Origin: Lampris incognitus
Lineage: Eukaryota > Chordata > Actinopteri > Lampriformes > Lampridae
Reading direction: 5' to 3'
DNA length: 64,000 nt
Assembly (NCBI RefSeq): GCF_029633865.1
Contig: NC_079213.1
Location: 102,386,923 to 102,450,922 of the forward strand
The notes below the pieces were generated by a model. That model saw only the letters and a program-made list of their open reading frames with translations. It ran no database searches and had not been told where the DNA came from. Both the position numbers and the translations under genes were made by a program. Below, piece by piece: positions 11,201-20,511 of the stretch (its first letter is position 1; each line of letters opens with the position of its first letter).

Positions 11201-14200
11201 CGTGTCCTGTCAGACCACCCTCAGTGTTTCCTCTTTGGGCGCAGCTCCAGGCAGGGCCGTGGTCCCCGGGCCCACAGGACGCAGCAGACCAAGCTCCCCC
11301 AACCGATCCAGCACCAGCTCTCCCAGCCATCAGACAAAGACACAAACCCAGACGCAGACAAAGACACTGCATGGACAGCACTGGGTGAGGCTGCTGCAAA
11401 TGTGAGTTTGCGCCACCATCATGGATGGTATTATTCTCTCACAAGAACACTGAACAGATTGTATTTTCGTTCAGATTAATTTGGCTGAGCTTTGTTCACC
11501 AAATTCCTATCAGACTATCAATTAGAAATTTGCCAGATCACATCCCTCTGTATTTTTCCGAATCCAGATAAAATATCCGGATATAGATTGCATGTCAATA
11601 CCAAGTGTGAATGTGGTCTACGGTGAAGCGTACCTTGTAGTTGAAGTATGGAGCTAGCTGCTGTTTGTCCCAGAGCCTGCCAGACATTGAGGTATTGACC
11701 TGCTTCATGATCCAGCTGTACGGTTTCTGTTTACCTGCAGCATCGCTGCATGGGGCTCCACGGAACGGGACTTTGGTTATGGAGCACTTGCCCTCCTGGA
11801 ACAGGAGGAGACATGTTTCACAGCCTGTGGTCATATTTAAGACAGAACAACCTAAGCTACACTGACGGCAGAATAAAACTCAAGATACAGCCATTTGTGT
11901 TCAATGCAAGAGACAAAGCCCCTGTGTGCTGACAAATGGCCATATTAACTTTCATTTTGTAGCCTTGCTTTCATTTTGTAACCTCTTCTACCACATTGAG
12001 TTTTTCCATCAGATGGTTGCCAGAGCACAAGCTGCCAACAAACTTGTGCTTTGGCAACCATCTAATGGAAAAACTCATGTGGCAGAAGAAGAATCACCTA
12101 TGTGGACAACTTATTAAGGGACAGTCAGTTATGTAGACCGTAGTTATGGTGTGTCCTGATGGACGACCTAGGTAAGGTAGGTAAAGTTGTAGACTATGAA
12201 TATTGTGGTGTTAATTAAGTGGGTATGCCCGTGTGCATGTGTGTGTTAATATTAGTTGCTGTTCTGTACACCCCCCCCCTTTTCTCCCCAGTTGTATCTG
12301 GCCAATCACCCCATTATTCCAAGCTGTCCTGGTCTCTGCTCCACCCCCTCTGCTCATCTGGGGTGGGCTGCCGACTATCACATGCTTCCTCCGATACATG
12401 TGGAGTCAACCTGCCACTTCTTTTCACCTTACAGTGAGTAGTTTCGCCTGGGGGACGTAGTGCGTGGGAGGATCGCGCTATTCGCCCCAGTTCCCCCTCC
12501 CCCCTGAACAGGCGCCCCGACCGACCAGAGGAGGCACTAGTGCAGCGACCAAGACACATACCCACGTCTGGCTTCCCACCCGTAGACACGGCCAGTTGTG
12601 TCTGAAGGGACGCCCGACCAAGCCGAAGGTAACACGGGGACTCAAACCGGCGATCCCCGTGTTGCTAGGCAACAGAATAGACTGCCACGTCACCCGGACG
12701 CCCTTTCTGTTCTGTATTTGACTGTGTTGAATCTATCTTTATGTCCTCAGATTGACTAGCTAGACAGACAGATCTTTGTATACATATATGTAGAAAGGGG
12801 GCAATGTGACAATTTCTACTGTGATTACATATCACAGCATCTACATGCTACAGTTATCTTTAGATTACAGTATCTCTTTTTAAAACTCCCACTATATTTT
12901 CTTTTATTCTAAGTTTTTAATTGAACAATGACTCATACCTGGGATAGGTTGAGGCATGAATAATCATAGCCGTACCATGGGACTCCCATTACCAGCTTCT
13001 TTGGATCTATTTTCAGGTCCAAATATTGGAAATACCCTGAAATTAAACGAACATAATACTATATGTTGACATCAAATAAATAACAAGCATCTTTTTTTTA
13101 ATTTCTGTGAAATAAAAAAAAAAATTAGCTCGGCCCCAGAAGGTAGATTCCTAATCGTGGTGTTGAACTACAAACCGTTGAATGTTTGTGAGAGAGGGGC
13201 GTTCGCCATGGCAACACAGTCCCCCGTGATCTGACTCTGCTCATCATATGACATCACAAACAGCAGGTCGCAGGAGTCCGCGATGGCGACGTAGTCGTAG
13301 CAGCGCTTATCTATACAGTTTGGTGACCAGGCGACATCGAATGAGACCTTGGAACCAGGATTTGGTAAACATTAACAGGCAACTTTTGAAAATCCAGGGA
13401 ATCATTTTAAATGCATTACGGTAATGACAAAGTTACAAATGCCATGTGTTCTATTCAAGAGTTTTGGGGACTAGCTACAATGACAGCTTTGTAAGATTGT
13501 TACAAAGATGGCCTCTTTGACTCCCCGTTCAGACCATCTACATGAAGAGGCAGCGACCATCCCTGAACCTAGGAGGGGGCTAAGAGTATATCCATCGCCA
13601 TCTTACAACGCTGTGATTGCCGTTATTCCCCAATCTTCTGTGAATAGTACATGTGGCCATTGTAACTCTAATTAACGGTCATGGCATCTGCATATGGAAC
13701 CAATTGCTGATTTCAGTCATTATGCCACTATTGTTTGTAAGGGTGGGGATACCTGCCGTCAGTTTAGACTGAAGAGGTCACTTAGATGAGTGATGAAACA
13801 TTTCTCCCACTTAACTTTGTGTCCAGATGAACTGATTCAATTTTCTAGGATTTCTACACCTGGATTATTGAGCATGCATCAAGACAACTAATGCCCCTTT
13901 TCCACTACATGGTACCGGCTCAACTCGACTTTTTCGTTTTCCATTACTGGAAAGTACCGGCATTTTGGTAACTGTGACCACTTTTCTGGTACCACCTTTG
14001 TCGAGGTTTCAAAAAAACTGGAGCAGGTACCAAAATCATGCAGACCAGCTACACTGAGGGGGTATCCAAAGGAATTGAATCAACTGGACTTGGTATATAT
14101 CCGTGAAGACGTTTCGCCTCTCATCACTTGATTCAATTCCTTCGGATAACCATGACCTGGATGAATGAGAACATTCACAGACACTGAGGGGGTACTGTTA

Positions 14201-17200
14201 CGGTAATCGAAAACGACACTGCGAGTCGAGCCGGTACCATGTAGTGGAAAAGGCATAAGATATCCATCTCTGAAAGTGAGTTTTATCGGAACGTCCTCAT
14301 CATGGAGGATATCATGGCAGCTCTGTGAAGGTGTCAAGAGAAATGTCTTGTGTAAATGCTCTGACGTCACATCGGCTCAGCACACAGCCAGTAAGACTGG
14401 GAGCGCTGGGATGACAATTCATTACATCAAGCGTTTTTTTAAGGACACTGTTGTTCTAATTCATACTGGCTGCCTTCCCAGTCACTTTCCACCATCTTGT
14501 CTGTGGAAGTTGATTTGGGCTTTACGCATTTTGTCTCTCCTGTATTGAAGAGCAACGTCGGCTGAGTTTCTTAGCATTGAGTCCATGTGACAGCGTGCAT
14601 CGCTCTTCCACCGAGTGCATGGCGCCACCTAGTGGCACTACAACAGACATACAGAATACTACCACTATTGGACAAACATAACTGGAGCTTTTCTTACGCA
14701 GATTTCAATTTTACAAACTACCAACCCATGCATGGATTTGACTTGCGTTTTCCATTTCTTCAAAAACACACCTGTGATCCGGGGATTTCCCTGTGGAAGA
14801 TCTCTGTGGTCTCTTTAACCAGGGCTGTCAATGCACGGTACTGTGGCGAACCCTCCTCTACCTGGTGTTCAATGTCTATGTTGATTCCATCCATGAACTG
14901 ACTCTTGGCCAAGTTCACCTTCTCTGTGATCCAGGCCGTCCTGTTGTCTTGGTCCACAATGTAAGACAGGGGAACGTCACCTGGTGAAGCCATGATGGCA
15001 GAGACAGAATTGGGGAGAGAAAGTGGTTTAAATAAAAACTTGTAATCCAGACAATGCATATGCAGACCATCTCATCAGACCCTGGCTGAAGAGTGGTAAC
15101 GTTAGCTACATACTGTAACTCCAGATTCTATGAATATAGGTGCAGCCCTCTAAGGCTATCGCTAGTAGTTTTATCCCTCGCGGCACTAAAAAAAACTTAA
15201 ATCCACGCCCACCTGTGGTGTGGGCCCCACCTGCGGTCTCACCTCGTATAAAAAATTGAATTGAGCTGGACAATTGGCTCCCAAAACAACTTTTTCTTCA
15301 GCTATTCATGGAGCCAGTGGGACCCAGAACTTAGAAGGTGGAGCCCATCTCAGAATCTGAAATTATGGTACGCAATTAACATTGTATTTCATATAGGCGT
15401 CGCCCTTTAAGGCTATCACTAGTGGGATAAGGACAAAGCAGGATATGGTCCATGCCACAATGTGTCCCATCCAAAACCACAAACACAAACCTACTTCAGA
15501 AAAATGAAACAAAAAGCGTTCCATGCCCAGCATGCGTAATGGCGCATCACAGAACCCTATATGTGCCCCAATGGCACAGCATAGTAGAATATCTAATATT
15601 CTCCATGAGGGGATGACGGCTGGGGACAAATAAAGCCTACTGCTTGTGAGAAAGCAGAGACGAAGGTTATGCACTGTAAAAGTCCAGTGAGGAGCAGAGT
15701 AGGGGGGGGGCGTGCTCCATGTGCCAACAAGCAGGAGGGAGCGCACACAACCGAATCCCCTGATATCAATCACTGTGACAGCACACTCAGTCTATGGAGT
15801 CATAGAAAAGCGGGGAGACATCCAGCAGATTAAAAAAAAAATAAAATGAAAGAACGGGTAAGACCAAGAAGCTGCAGTGCAAATGTTTTCCACAGTCATT
15901 CCTCTGTGCAAAGCTGTGGAAGATGAAATTCCTCTGGTGGAGTGCACTCTGATTCCCTTCGGGGGATCCATCCCAGAGGAGAGATATGCCTGTGAAACAG
16001 CTCCAGAAATTAGTGATGACTGTGAAGGGGGTTGAATACTTTTGCAAGGCACTGTAGTCACTGTACATATTCTCACATTCACGTGTTTCCTTTTTGTGTG
16101 CGTTGTAATGATTTAGGGTGCTGCTTGTTTTTTCTCTTTGTTTTTGCACTGGAACTGAGCTACCGTGCTGCACCAAAACAACCACCAACATTGTTGTGTG
16201 GCAATAATAAGATAAAGCATCTCATTTTGTGAGAACTTTTAGGCAATAGATTGTCATTATAATTAACAGACGACAAAACTGTATATCACAATACCACAAT
16301 TTCCGAATTTCATCTGGGAAACACTACAATTAAAAGAGAACGAATGATATTGAATTATTATCCAGCCCTACTCCCTTTGTTTCAGTTAGTATTATTCGGC
16401 AACCCCTATTGATATTACCCATTCATATTATGCTTCAGGTCAGGAAAGTCAAAATATTACATACAGTACCTTTAATCTTTCAAAGACCACCACGAAGCCT
16501 CTGACAAACACCATGCCAGTCACACTTAGATGTACCAAGACATAATTGGGCTACTTAACATGAAGTCTTTGTGACAGTTTTGCGTTGGAGGGAGTCTTGT
16601 GTAAAAAGTCAGTCGGTACCTTTGAGGACCAGCCGGGCTCCTTTGGAGTGGGCATGGCACATGAGCTCAGCGTCATATTTTCCAAAGGCTGCCACTGTTG
16701 TCACCATGCTCCAGTTGTAGGACTGCCATTTCTTTCCGCCCACATCAAACACAAACACCTGAAAACAGGGAAACGAAAAGGAGAAATATAATGTTCAGTG
16801 TTTTATCACTCAGTAAATTATCACTTCACTTTTTAACAGCCTGCCATGTGGTCCAAACACTGGAAAATGCTAAATGTGGCACTAAACAAGAGTCAATTAA
16901 GAGTCAACCTATATCATTTTCACCTACAATCAATCAATCAATAAATCAATCAAACTTAACTTATCTAGCACATTTTGAACATTAAAATGCAATGTTTTTT
17001 TGTTAGTGAGAGAGCACAGATTAAAAACAAGATAAAATTAAAAAGAAATAGAGAACCAAATCAAATTAAAAACAACTGCAGCTCTAAACTAATGACTACC
17101 CATCTTGCAGTGTAGTTAATTATCAAGACTTTGCTTTGCTTGAATCGTCTTCAACCCGTCTATTAAATGATAGGTGTCAATCCATTGTTGATCAATTATG

Positions 17201-17533
17201 GACTCTGTGTCAGTTAAAACAAGTTTATTTTGATTCATGTCATTCCATTTTATCAATCTTTTAAAGTGTCTTCACTCTCTTATCAAGGTTTGCATTTTCT
17301 GTCATTTTTTTCTTTTAACATTAGCTCATTACCTTGTTTTTACCTGTGCTGTTTCACTTCATTGCATTGCATCGTAGGAAATGTGTTCTAAGTGTGATGA
17401 TGGACAGATCTGAATTTACCTCAAAGTCTCTCTCTTCTCGAATCTGTCGGCAGAGCTCCTGTCGTTCACACGGACAGACGTCTGATCCGGAACCAGAACA
17501 TATGGTCCAGAAAACCAGAAGAACCCAGAACAT
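8241..17533 (-). CDS. ctbs: Di-N-acetylchitobiase (GH18, lysosomal), 7 exons
   Basis: Exons (minus strand): 17420-17533, 16620-16758, 14772-14980, 13176-13347, 12939-13036, 11634-11795, 8241-8429. All joints are GT-AG and phases agree, giving 360 residues. Start is MFWVLLVFWT, a hydrophobic signal peptide; an upstream in-frame ATG would bury it. CPCERQELC follows, as at the start of mature CTBS. The glycosyl hydrolase 18 signature DGINIDIE lies near residue 123 in exon 3, with its final Glu as catalytic acid. Further matches to mammalian CTBS are FVMSYDEQSQI, KLVMGVPWYGYDY, VPFRGAPCSDAAG and LRGIGMWN. The enzyme trims chitobiose from the reducing end of free glycan cores in lysosomes (family knowledge). 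It is slightly shorter than the human protein (385 aa) and appears functional. Introns hold Tc1, SINE, MITE and tandem repeats. No polyadenylation signal was recognised downstream. Confidence 0.96.
8511..8578 (-). repeat. Fragment of the dispersed repeat also present at 46876-47228
   Basis: The complement reads 'ggtaaatggactgcatttta', 'tagcgcctttctagtct' and 'caaagcactttacag', matching the opening of the copy in vitellogenin intron 26. Confidence 0.75.
8731..8750. repeat. TG microsatellite
   Basis: Ten TG units in ctbs intron 6. A second TG/TA tract lies at 8898-8927. Confidence 0.9.
9040..10260 (-). mobile_element. Tc1/mariner element, 1.2 kb, complete ends, dead
   Basis: Terminal inverted repeats 'cactcactggccactttatt' at the left and its imperfect complement ending 'aaagtggccggtgagtg' at the right, flanked by TA at 9038-9039 and 10261-10262. 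It sits in ctbs intron 6, transposase antisense to the window and sense to ctbs. The transposase frame is broken (see separate entry). Confidence 0.95.
9240..10113 (-). pseudogene. Tc1-type transposase pseudogene (DD34E)
   Basis: Starts MGKKGDLSDFERGMVVGARR with a paired-type helix-turn-helix region (SISETADLLGFSRTTISRVY). The catalytic part shows AWSDESRF (first Asp), FQQDNAPCH (second Asp) and, past a stop, DLNPIEHLWD (Glu). Lesions: a frameshift near 9500-9540, where the reading moves from QAGG to VMVWGIFSW, and an in-frame TGA at 9297-9299 where related elements have Trp before PPQSPDLNP. The protein could not be made intact. It would have cut and pasted the element at TA sites. Confidence 0.9.
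10261..10870. other. ctbs intron 6, no gene
   Basis: No exon. Contains a short 'atgaaatgaaatgaaat' run at about 10690-10708 and an A-rich stretch at 10780-10800. Confidence 0.5.
10871..11400 (+). repeat. Two-unit tandem repeat, about 280 bp each
   Basis: Units at 10871-11150 and 11151-about 11400 both open 'aactgc(t/c)ggtctgcatg', then 'gctagcagttagcttagcct', 'cctgtcagacc', 'gggcccac' and 'ctcccagcc'. The second unit is diverged toward its end. Lies in ctbs intron 6. Noncoding as far as I can see. Confidence 0.8.
11930..12445 (+). repeat. Direct repeat unit, copy 2 (hairpin block plus SINE-A)
   Basis: Partner of 7026-7545. The 340-bp non-SINE part differs at only about six places (for example t for c in 'ctttggcaacc'). 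Lies in ctbs intron 5. Confidence 0.85.
12269..12706 (-). mobile_element. SINE-A, full-length, minus strand
   Basis: Flanked by the 10-bp duplication 'ctgttctgta' at 12259-12268 and 12707-12716. The complement shows the whole element, including the tRNA-like head ending 'gtgacgtggcagtctattct'. Lies in ctbs intron 5. Confidence 0.85.
13498..13855 (+). repeat. Repeat C, longest copy
   Basis: Contains 'catctacatgaagaggcagc', 'gtgaatagtacatgtggcc', 'gactgaagaggtcactta' and 'gatgagtgatgaaacat'. Matched by 24995-25300 and, in its 3' half, by 6803-6968. Lies in ctbs intron 3. Confidence 0.8.
13892..14255. mobile_element. PIF/Harbinger-like MITE carrying a nested insertion
   Basis: Terminal inverted repeats: left 'tgccccttttccactacatg' onward, right end 'catgtagtggaaaaggca'. 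TAA lies on both sides (13889-13891 and 14256-14258), the 3-bp target duplication expected for PIF/Harbinger. The inner part of the repeat ('gtaccggctc') is also inverted. A Repeat D fragment interrupts it at 14065-14180. Lies in ctbs intron 3. Confidence 0.8.
14065..14180. mobile_element. Repeat D fragment inserted with a 14-bp target duplication, halves inverted
   Basis: Bracketed by 'acactgagggggta' at 14051-14064 and 14181-14194. The first half is Repeat D in reverse orientation ('tccaaaggaattgaatcaa' to 'gtttcgcctctcatc'); the second half is the forward 3' part ('ttgattcaattccttcggat' to 'gaacattcacag'). A long target duplication plus 5' inversion points to target-primed reverse transcription rather than cut-and-paste. 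Confidence 0.8.
15137..15425 (+). repeat. Spaced direct repeat in ctbs intron 2
   Basis: 'aaggctatcgctagt' near 15162-15176 and 'aaggctatcactagt' near 15409-15423, in similar contexts ('ataggtgcagccctct' and 'ataggcgtcgcccttt'). Origin unknown; possibly repeated termini of a decayed element. Confidence 0.5.
15880..16056. mobile_element. Probable terminal fragment of a Tc1-like element
   Basis: Ends 'ggttgaatacttttgcaagg' then 'cactgta', the style of the outer terminus of Tc1-like elements (compare the end at 37160-37192). No other end and no transposase seen. Confidence 0.45.
16225..16371 (+). repeat. Fragment of the hAT-like MITE that also hosts the Tc1 at 35.5 kb
   Basis: Shares 'ttttaggcaatagatt', 'aatttcatc' and a final 'ccagccct' with 37330-37478. 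No left end found. Confidence 0.55.
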
Positions 17534-17840
17534 TTTAGAGAGAAAATAGGATTTTAGACGGTTTGGATGTAGCACGGCGGACTGTCCCTCCACTGCGGAA
17601 GTTAGCGCTGCGTCCAAAAATCACGTTACTCAAGTCACGTGTGCTTGCTCGCTCGCTCTCTCTCCCCCCCCTCTGCCCCCCCCTCTGTCTGTCTCTCTCC
17701 CCCCAATTCAATTAACTTTATTGGCACGACGTACATATGCATATAGAAATAGAAAGTTGAAATAAAATAAATTACATATCATGCCAATATATTCGTAGGA
17801 AGTGGTGAGCTTTAAAAAAAAGTAGGATACGTGCGCTTAT
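17534..17840. other. Upstream flank of ctbs, presumed promoter region
   Basis: Includes a CT-rich low-complexity block at 17645-17705 and a short dispersed-repeat-like 'attcaattaactttattggc'. No TATA box is evident on the minus strand, as expected for a housekeeping lysosomal gene (inference). Confidence 0.35.
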
Positions 17841-18990
17841 TAGGCGACACATGACTTCCGGTTTGACTAATGGCTGAGTAGGTTACAAACCGGGAGAGCT
17901 CCGTTGAAATCCTGGCTAAAGTTCAATAAAACGTATTCTACTCCCACTACTACTTTGTGTAAATTTTTGCGAAAGACTACAAAAGACGGGGAAACCAAAC
18001 AAAAGCATAACCAACAGGCAAAGGACGATAATGAATAGGTTAACCGTGACGATGAAGCGCAAACTAGCCAAGCTAGCGCTGCGGCAGCTAGCAACTCGCC
18101 GCTAACCTTAACGGACACGGAGAAGCTGCTGGAGGCCATGGAAGAACGGATCATCCAAACTAACTGTCCAGCTCTGCTGATCGGGAAACTGACCGACACC
18201 GTTGTCACCATGCTCAAGTTGTAGGACTGCCATTTCTTTCCGTGCGCCTGAAAACAGAGAAACCAAAACTAGCCAAACTAGCGCTGTGGCAGCTAGCAAC
18301 TCGGCGCTAACCTTGATGGGCGCGGAGAAGCTGCTGGAGGCCATGGAAGAACGGATCATCCAAACTAACTGTCCGGCTCTGCTGATCGGGAAACTGACCG
18401 ACACGACCAGACAATTGTTCAAATGGAAACGTCGCTCAATGACATTTCTCTAGAATCCCCCTGTGTAGCGCTGAACAAAGAAAACGAGGCGCTCAAATTC
18501 AAGTTGGGACGATTTGGGAAAGAGATTGAGGCGCAAGAACATTCGTATAACGGGCATACCGGGAAAAGTTCCCACAATCTGCCTTTTTTTTAAAGTATGT
18601 CTGAAAGAAAACGCTGGTGCTGGCGCTTTCCCCACCCCTTTAGTTGTGGACCGGGCTACCCACTTCACGGGGGCAACAGAATGATCCCCCACGTCCATTC
18701 GTCGCACGGATGCATCACTACCAGACGAAGGAGCACGCCCTGAAGATGGCGATGGAGGCGAGACCCTTCGGTTTCCGTAGGACCGAAATACGCATCTACC
18801 CGGACTACAGCGTGGAGGTCTCGGAAGAAAAGAGCCGCGTACTCGACCGTTAAGTGGCAGAATACAGACAACGATTTTCCCTGCCAAACTACAGGTCACC
18901 GACAAGAATGGACAGAAATTGATTTTTCTTTCTCCTGCTGAACCTTCTTCGTTTCTTCAGAATATTGTAACGTGCATGGATAAGTAGACA
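17840..18990 (+). mobile_element. L1-type LINE 5' region and ORF1 debris, internally duplicated
   Basis: Peptide pieces: LLEAMEERIIQTNCPALLIG (twice), NKENEALKFKLGRFGKEIEA, then near 18690-18850 RPFVARMHHYQTKEHALKM and RIYPDYSVEVSEEKSRVLDR, which resemble the C-terminal domain of L1 ORF1 proteins. The block starting 'aaactagccaagctagcgct' occurs at about 18060-18200 and again at about 18268-18405. A 65-bp piece resembling ctbs exon 2 sits between them. Stops and frameshifts throughout; no ORF2 follows. Confidence 0.8.
18201..18265 (+). pseudogene. Captured fragment of ctbs exon 2 and its intron 1 border
   Basis: Matches 16697-16776 in the same orientation: 42 bp starting 'gttgtcaccatgctc' with one mismatch, then a gap of about 15-20 bp, then 'ctgaaaacagagaaac' against 'ctgaaaacagggaaac'. 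It therefore carries the antisense of ctbs exon 2 and its splice acceptor. It lies exactly between two tandem L1 ORF1 segments. Confidence 0.8.
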
Positions 18991-19095
18991 CGTTGGTCCT
19001 TGACTAACGGGTCGGACCCTTTAGTCGACTGGTTACCTTTGTCGCTTGCGGAGCGGGAGATACGGGTTCGCGTCCCGACTGTGGCGGTTCCCGGA
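18990..19095 (+). repeat. tRNA-like SINE head, family unclear
   Basis: A-box-like 'tagtcgactggtta' and B-box-like 'gggttcgcgtccc' are spaced as in a tRNA-derived promoter. No cloverleaf with paired acceptor ends was convincing, so I do not call a tRNA gene. Confidence 0.45.
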
Positions 19096-19167
19096 CTGCC
19101 CCCCCCCCCCGAATTCGCTACAATAGTCTGCTACACACAACCCCTGCGCCCGTTGTTTCTTGAACAA

Positions 19168-19510
19168 TCCTCCATCCATCCATTATCCAAACCGCTTATC
19201 CTGCTCTCAGGGTCGCGGGGTTGCTGGAGCCTATCCCAGCAGTCACTGGGTGGCAGGCGGGGAGACACCCTGGACAGGCCGTCAGTCCATCACAGGGCTA
19301 ACACACACATTAGGGATACGGCCGATTCACCTACTTTGGACTGTGGGAGGAAACCGGAGCACCTGGAGGAAACCCACGCAGACACGGGGAGAACATGCAA
19401 ACTCTACACAGAGAACAACCTACCCCAAGGTTGGACTGCCCCGGGGCTCGAACCCAGGACCTTCTTGCTGTGAGGTAACTGCACTAACCACTGTGCCACC
19501 ATGCCGCGCC
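19168..19510 (-). mobile_element. SINE-B, minus strand
   Basis: Opens with the complement of the ATGG tail ('tccatccatccattatcc') and ends with the complement of the tRNA-like head ('ccactgtgccaccatgccgc'). A GA microsatellite follows directly at 19524-19553. Confidence 0.85.
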
Positions 19511-19556
<46 letters not shown>

Positions 19557-20079
19557 ACTAAAGTGCTGTACAGAGCAGGTAGCTAAAACCCAAATACGAG
19601 AAACACTGACATAGACAACAGGGCACATAGCTCATAGGCACGAATAAACATACATGTGCATGGGCACAAGCCAGAAATCAGCCACATCAGGAAGATTCAA
19701 ACGCTAGAGAATAAAAGTACATTTTGAGCTGGGACTTATAAGAGTCAATGGAGGGGGCAGATCTTATAGGCAGGGGAACACTGTTCCACAGCCCTGTAGG
19801 GGCTGAAACCGCAAAGGCGCGGTTACCCCTGAGCTTAAGTTTAGATCATGGGACAACAAGGAGGAATTTAACAATCACAACATCGAAATGAAAAATTTCA
19901 AATTACAGACAGATGAAAAATATGGCTGTGATACGGTAGGATTAGTGTTAACGGCTGATGAGAGGCCTTTGAAACAGCAACATGACACAGATCAGATCGA
20001 GAAGAGAGAACAATGATTGCTTCTGACTGGTCTGAGATATATATATCCATCCGATGGATGGATGGATGGCTGGAGATAC

Positions 20080-20142
<63 letters not shown>
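19511..20142. other. Microsatellites and an unidentified repeat-like stretch
   Basis: TA/GA tract at 19512-19553. 19560-19860 resembles dispersed fish repeats I cannot name ('gttccacagccctgtagggg'). A TA tract of about 58 bp lies at 20083-20141. No exon seen. Confidence 0.5.
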
Positions 20143-20144
<2 letters not shown>

Positions 20145-20330
20145 GAGGTGGACACCCTGGCTTCAGAAAGTAAAAGTCCGGCCATGTATTTGTTCTAGCC
20201 AGTCACTAAACAAGGTGATTTTACTCTACCTGGCTGAAGAGTTGCTAATTAAATTCAGCTGGTGTAGCGTATGGGTGGAACAACTACATGGCAGGACTTT
20301 TACTTTCTGAAGCCGGGGTGTCCGCCTCTG
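20143..20330. mobile_element. Small MITE with about 45-bp terminal inverted repeats
   Basis: The left end 'cagaggtggacaccctggct' and the right end (complement 'cagaggcggacaccccggct') continue through 'tcagaaagtaaaagtcc' on both sides. hAT-like start CAG. The left end abuts the TA microsatellite, so no target duplication can be read. Confidence 0.75.
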
Positions 20331-20511
20331 CTGGTCAGGAGGCGGGACTTAGGGTCAATGCTTGTTTCTGATTGGTCAATGGGCGGGGCTTATGGGTCAT
20401 AAATTAATCAATTCCCTTTGCTATGCTAACGTGACAGAAGGGGTATGGTACTCTTTAATGACTTCTGTTAAACATTTTCTAGGGCAGTACCCCCAGACCC
20501 TCCATTACATA

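Noticed and set aside
17867-18422. Two similar minus-strand frames containing SFPISRAGQLVWMIRSSM
   Set aside because: They are the antisense of the duplicated L1 ORF1 block, not a tandem gene pair.
18990-19095. Possible tRNA gene
   Set aside because: A- and B-box-like words are present but no convincing paired acceptor stem; it fits a SINE head better. The same applies to all SINE-A and SINE-B heads.
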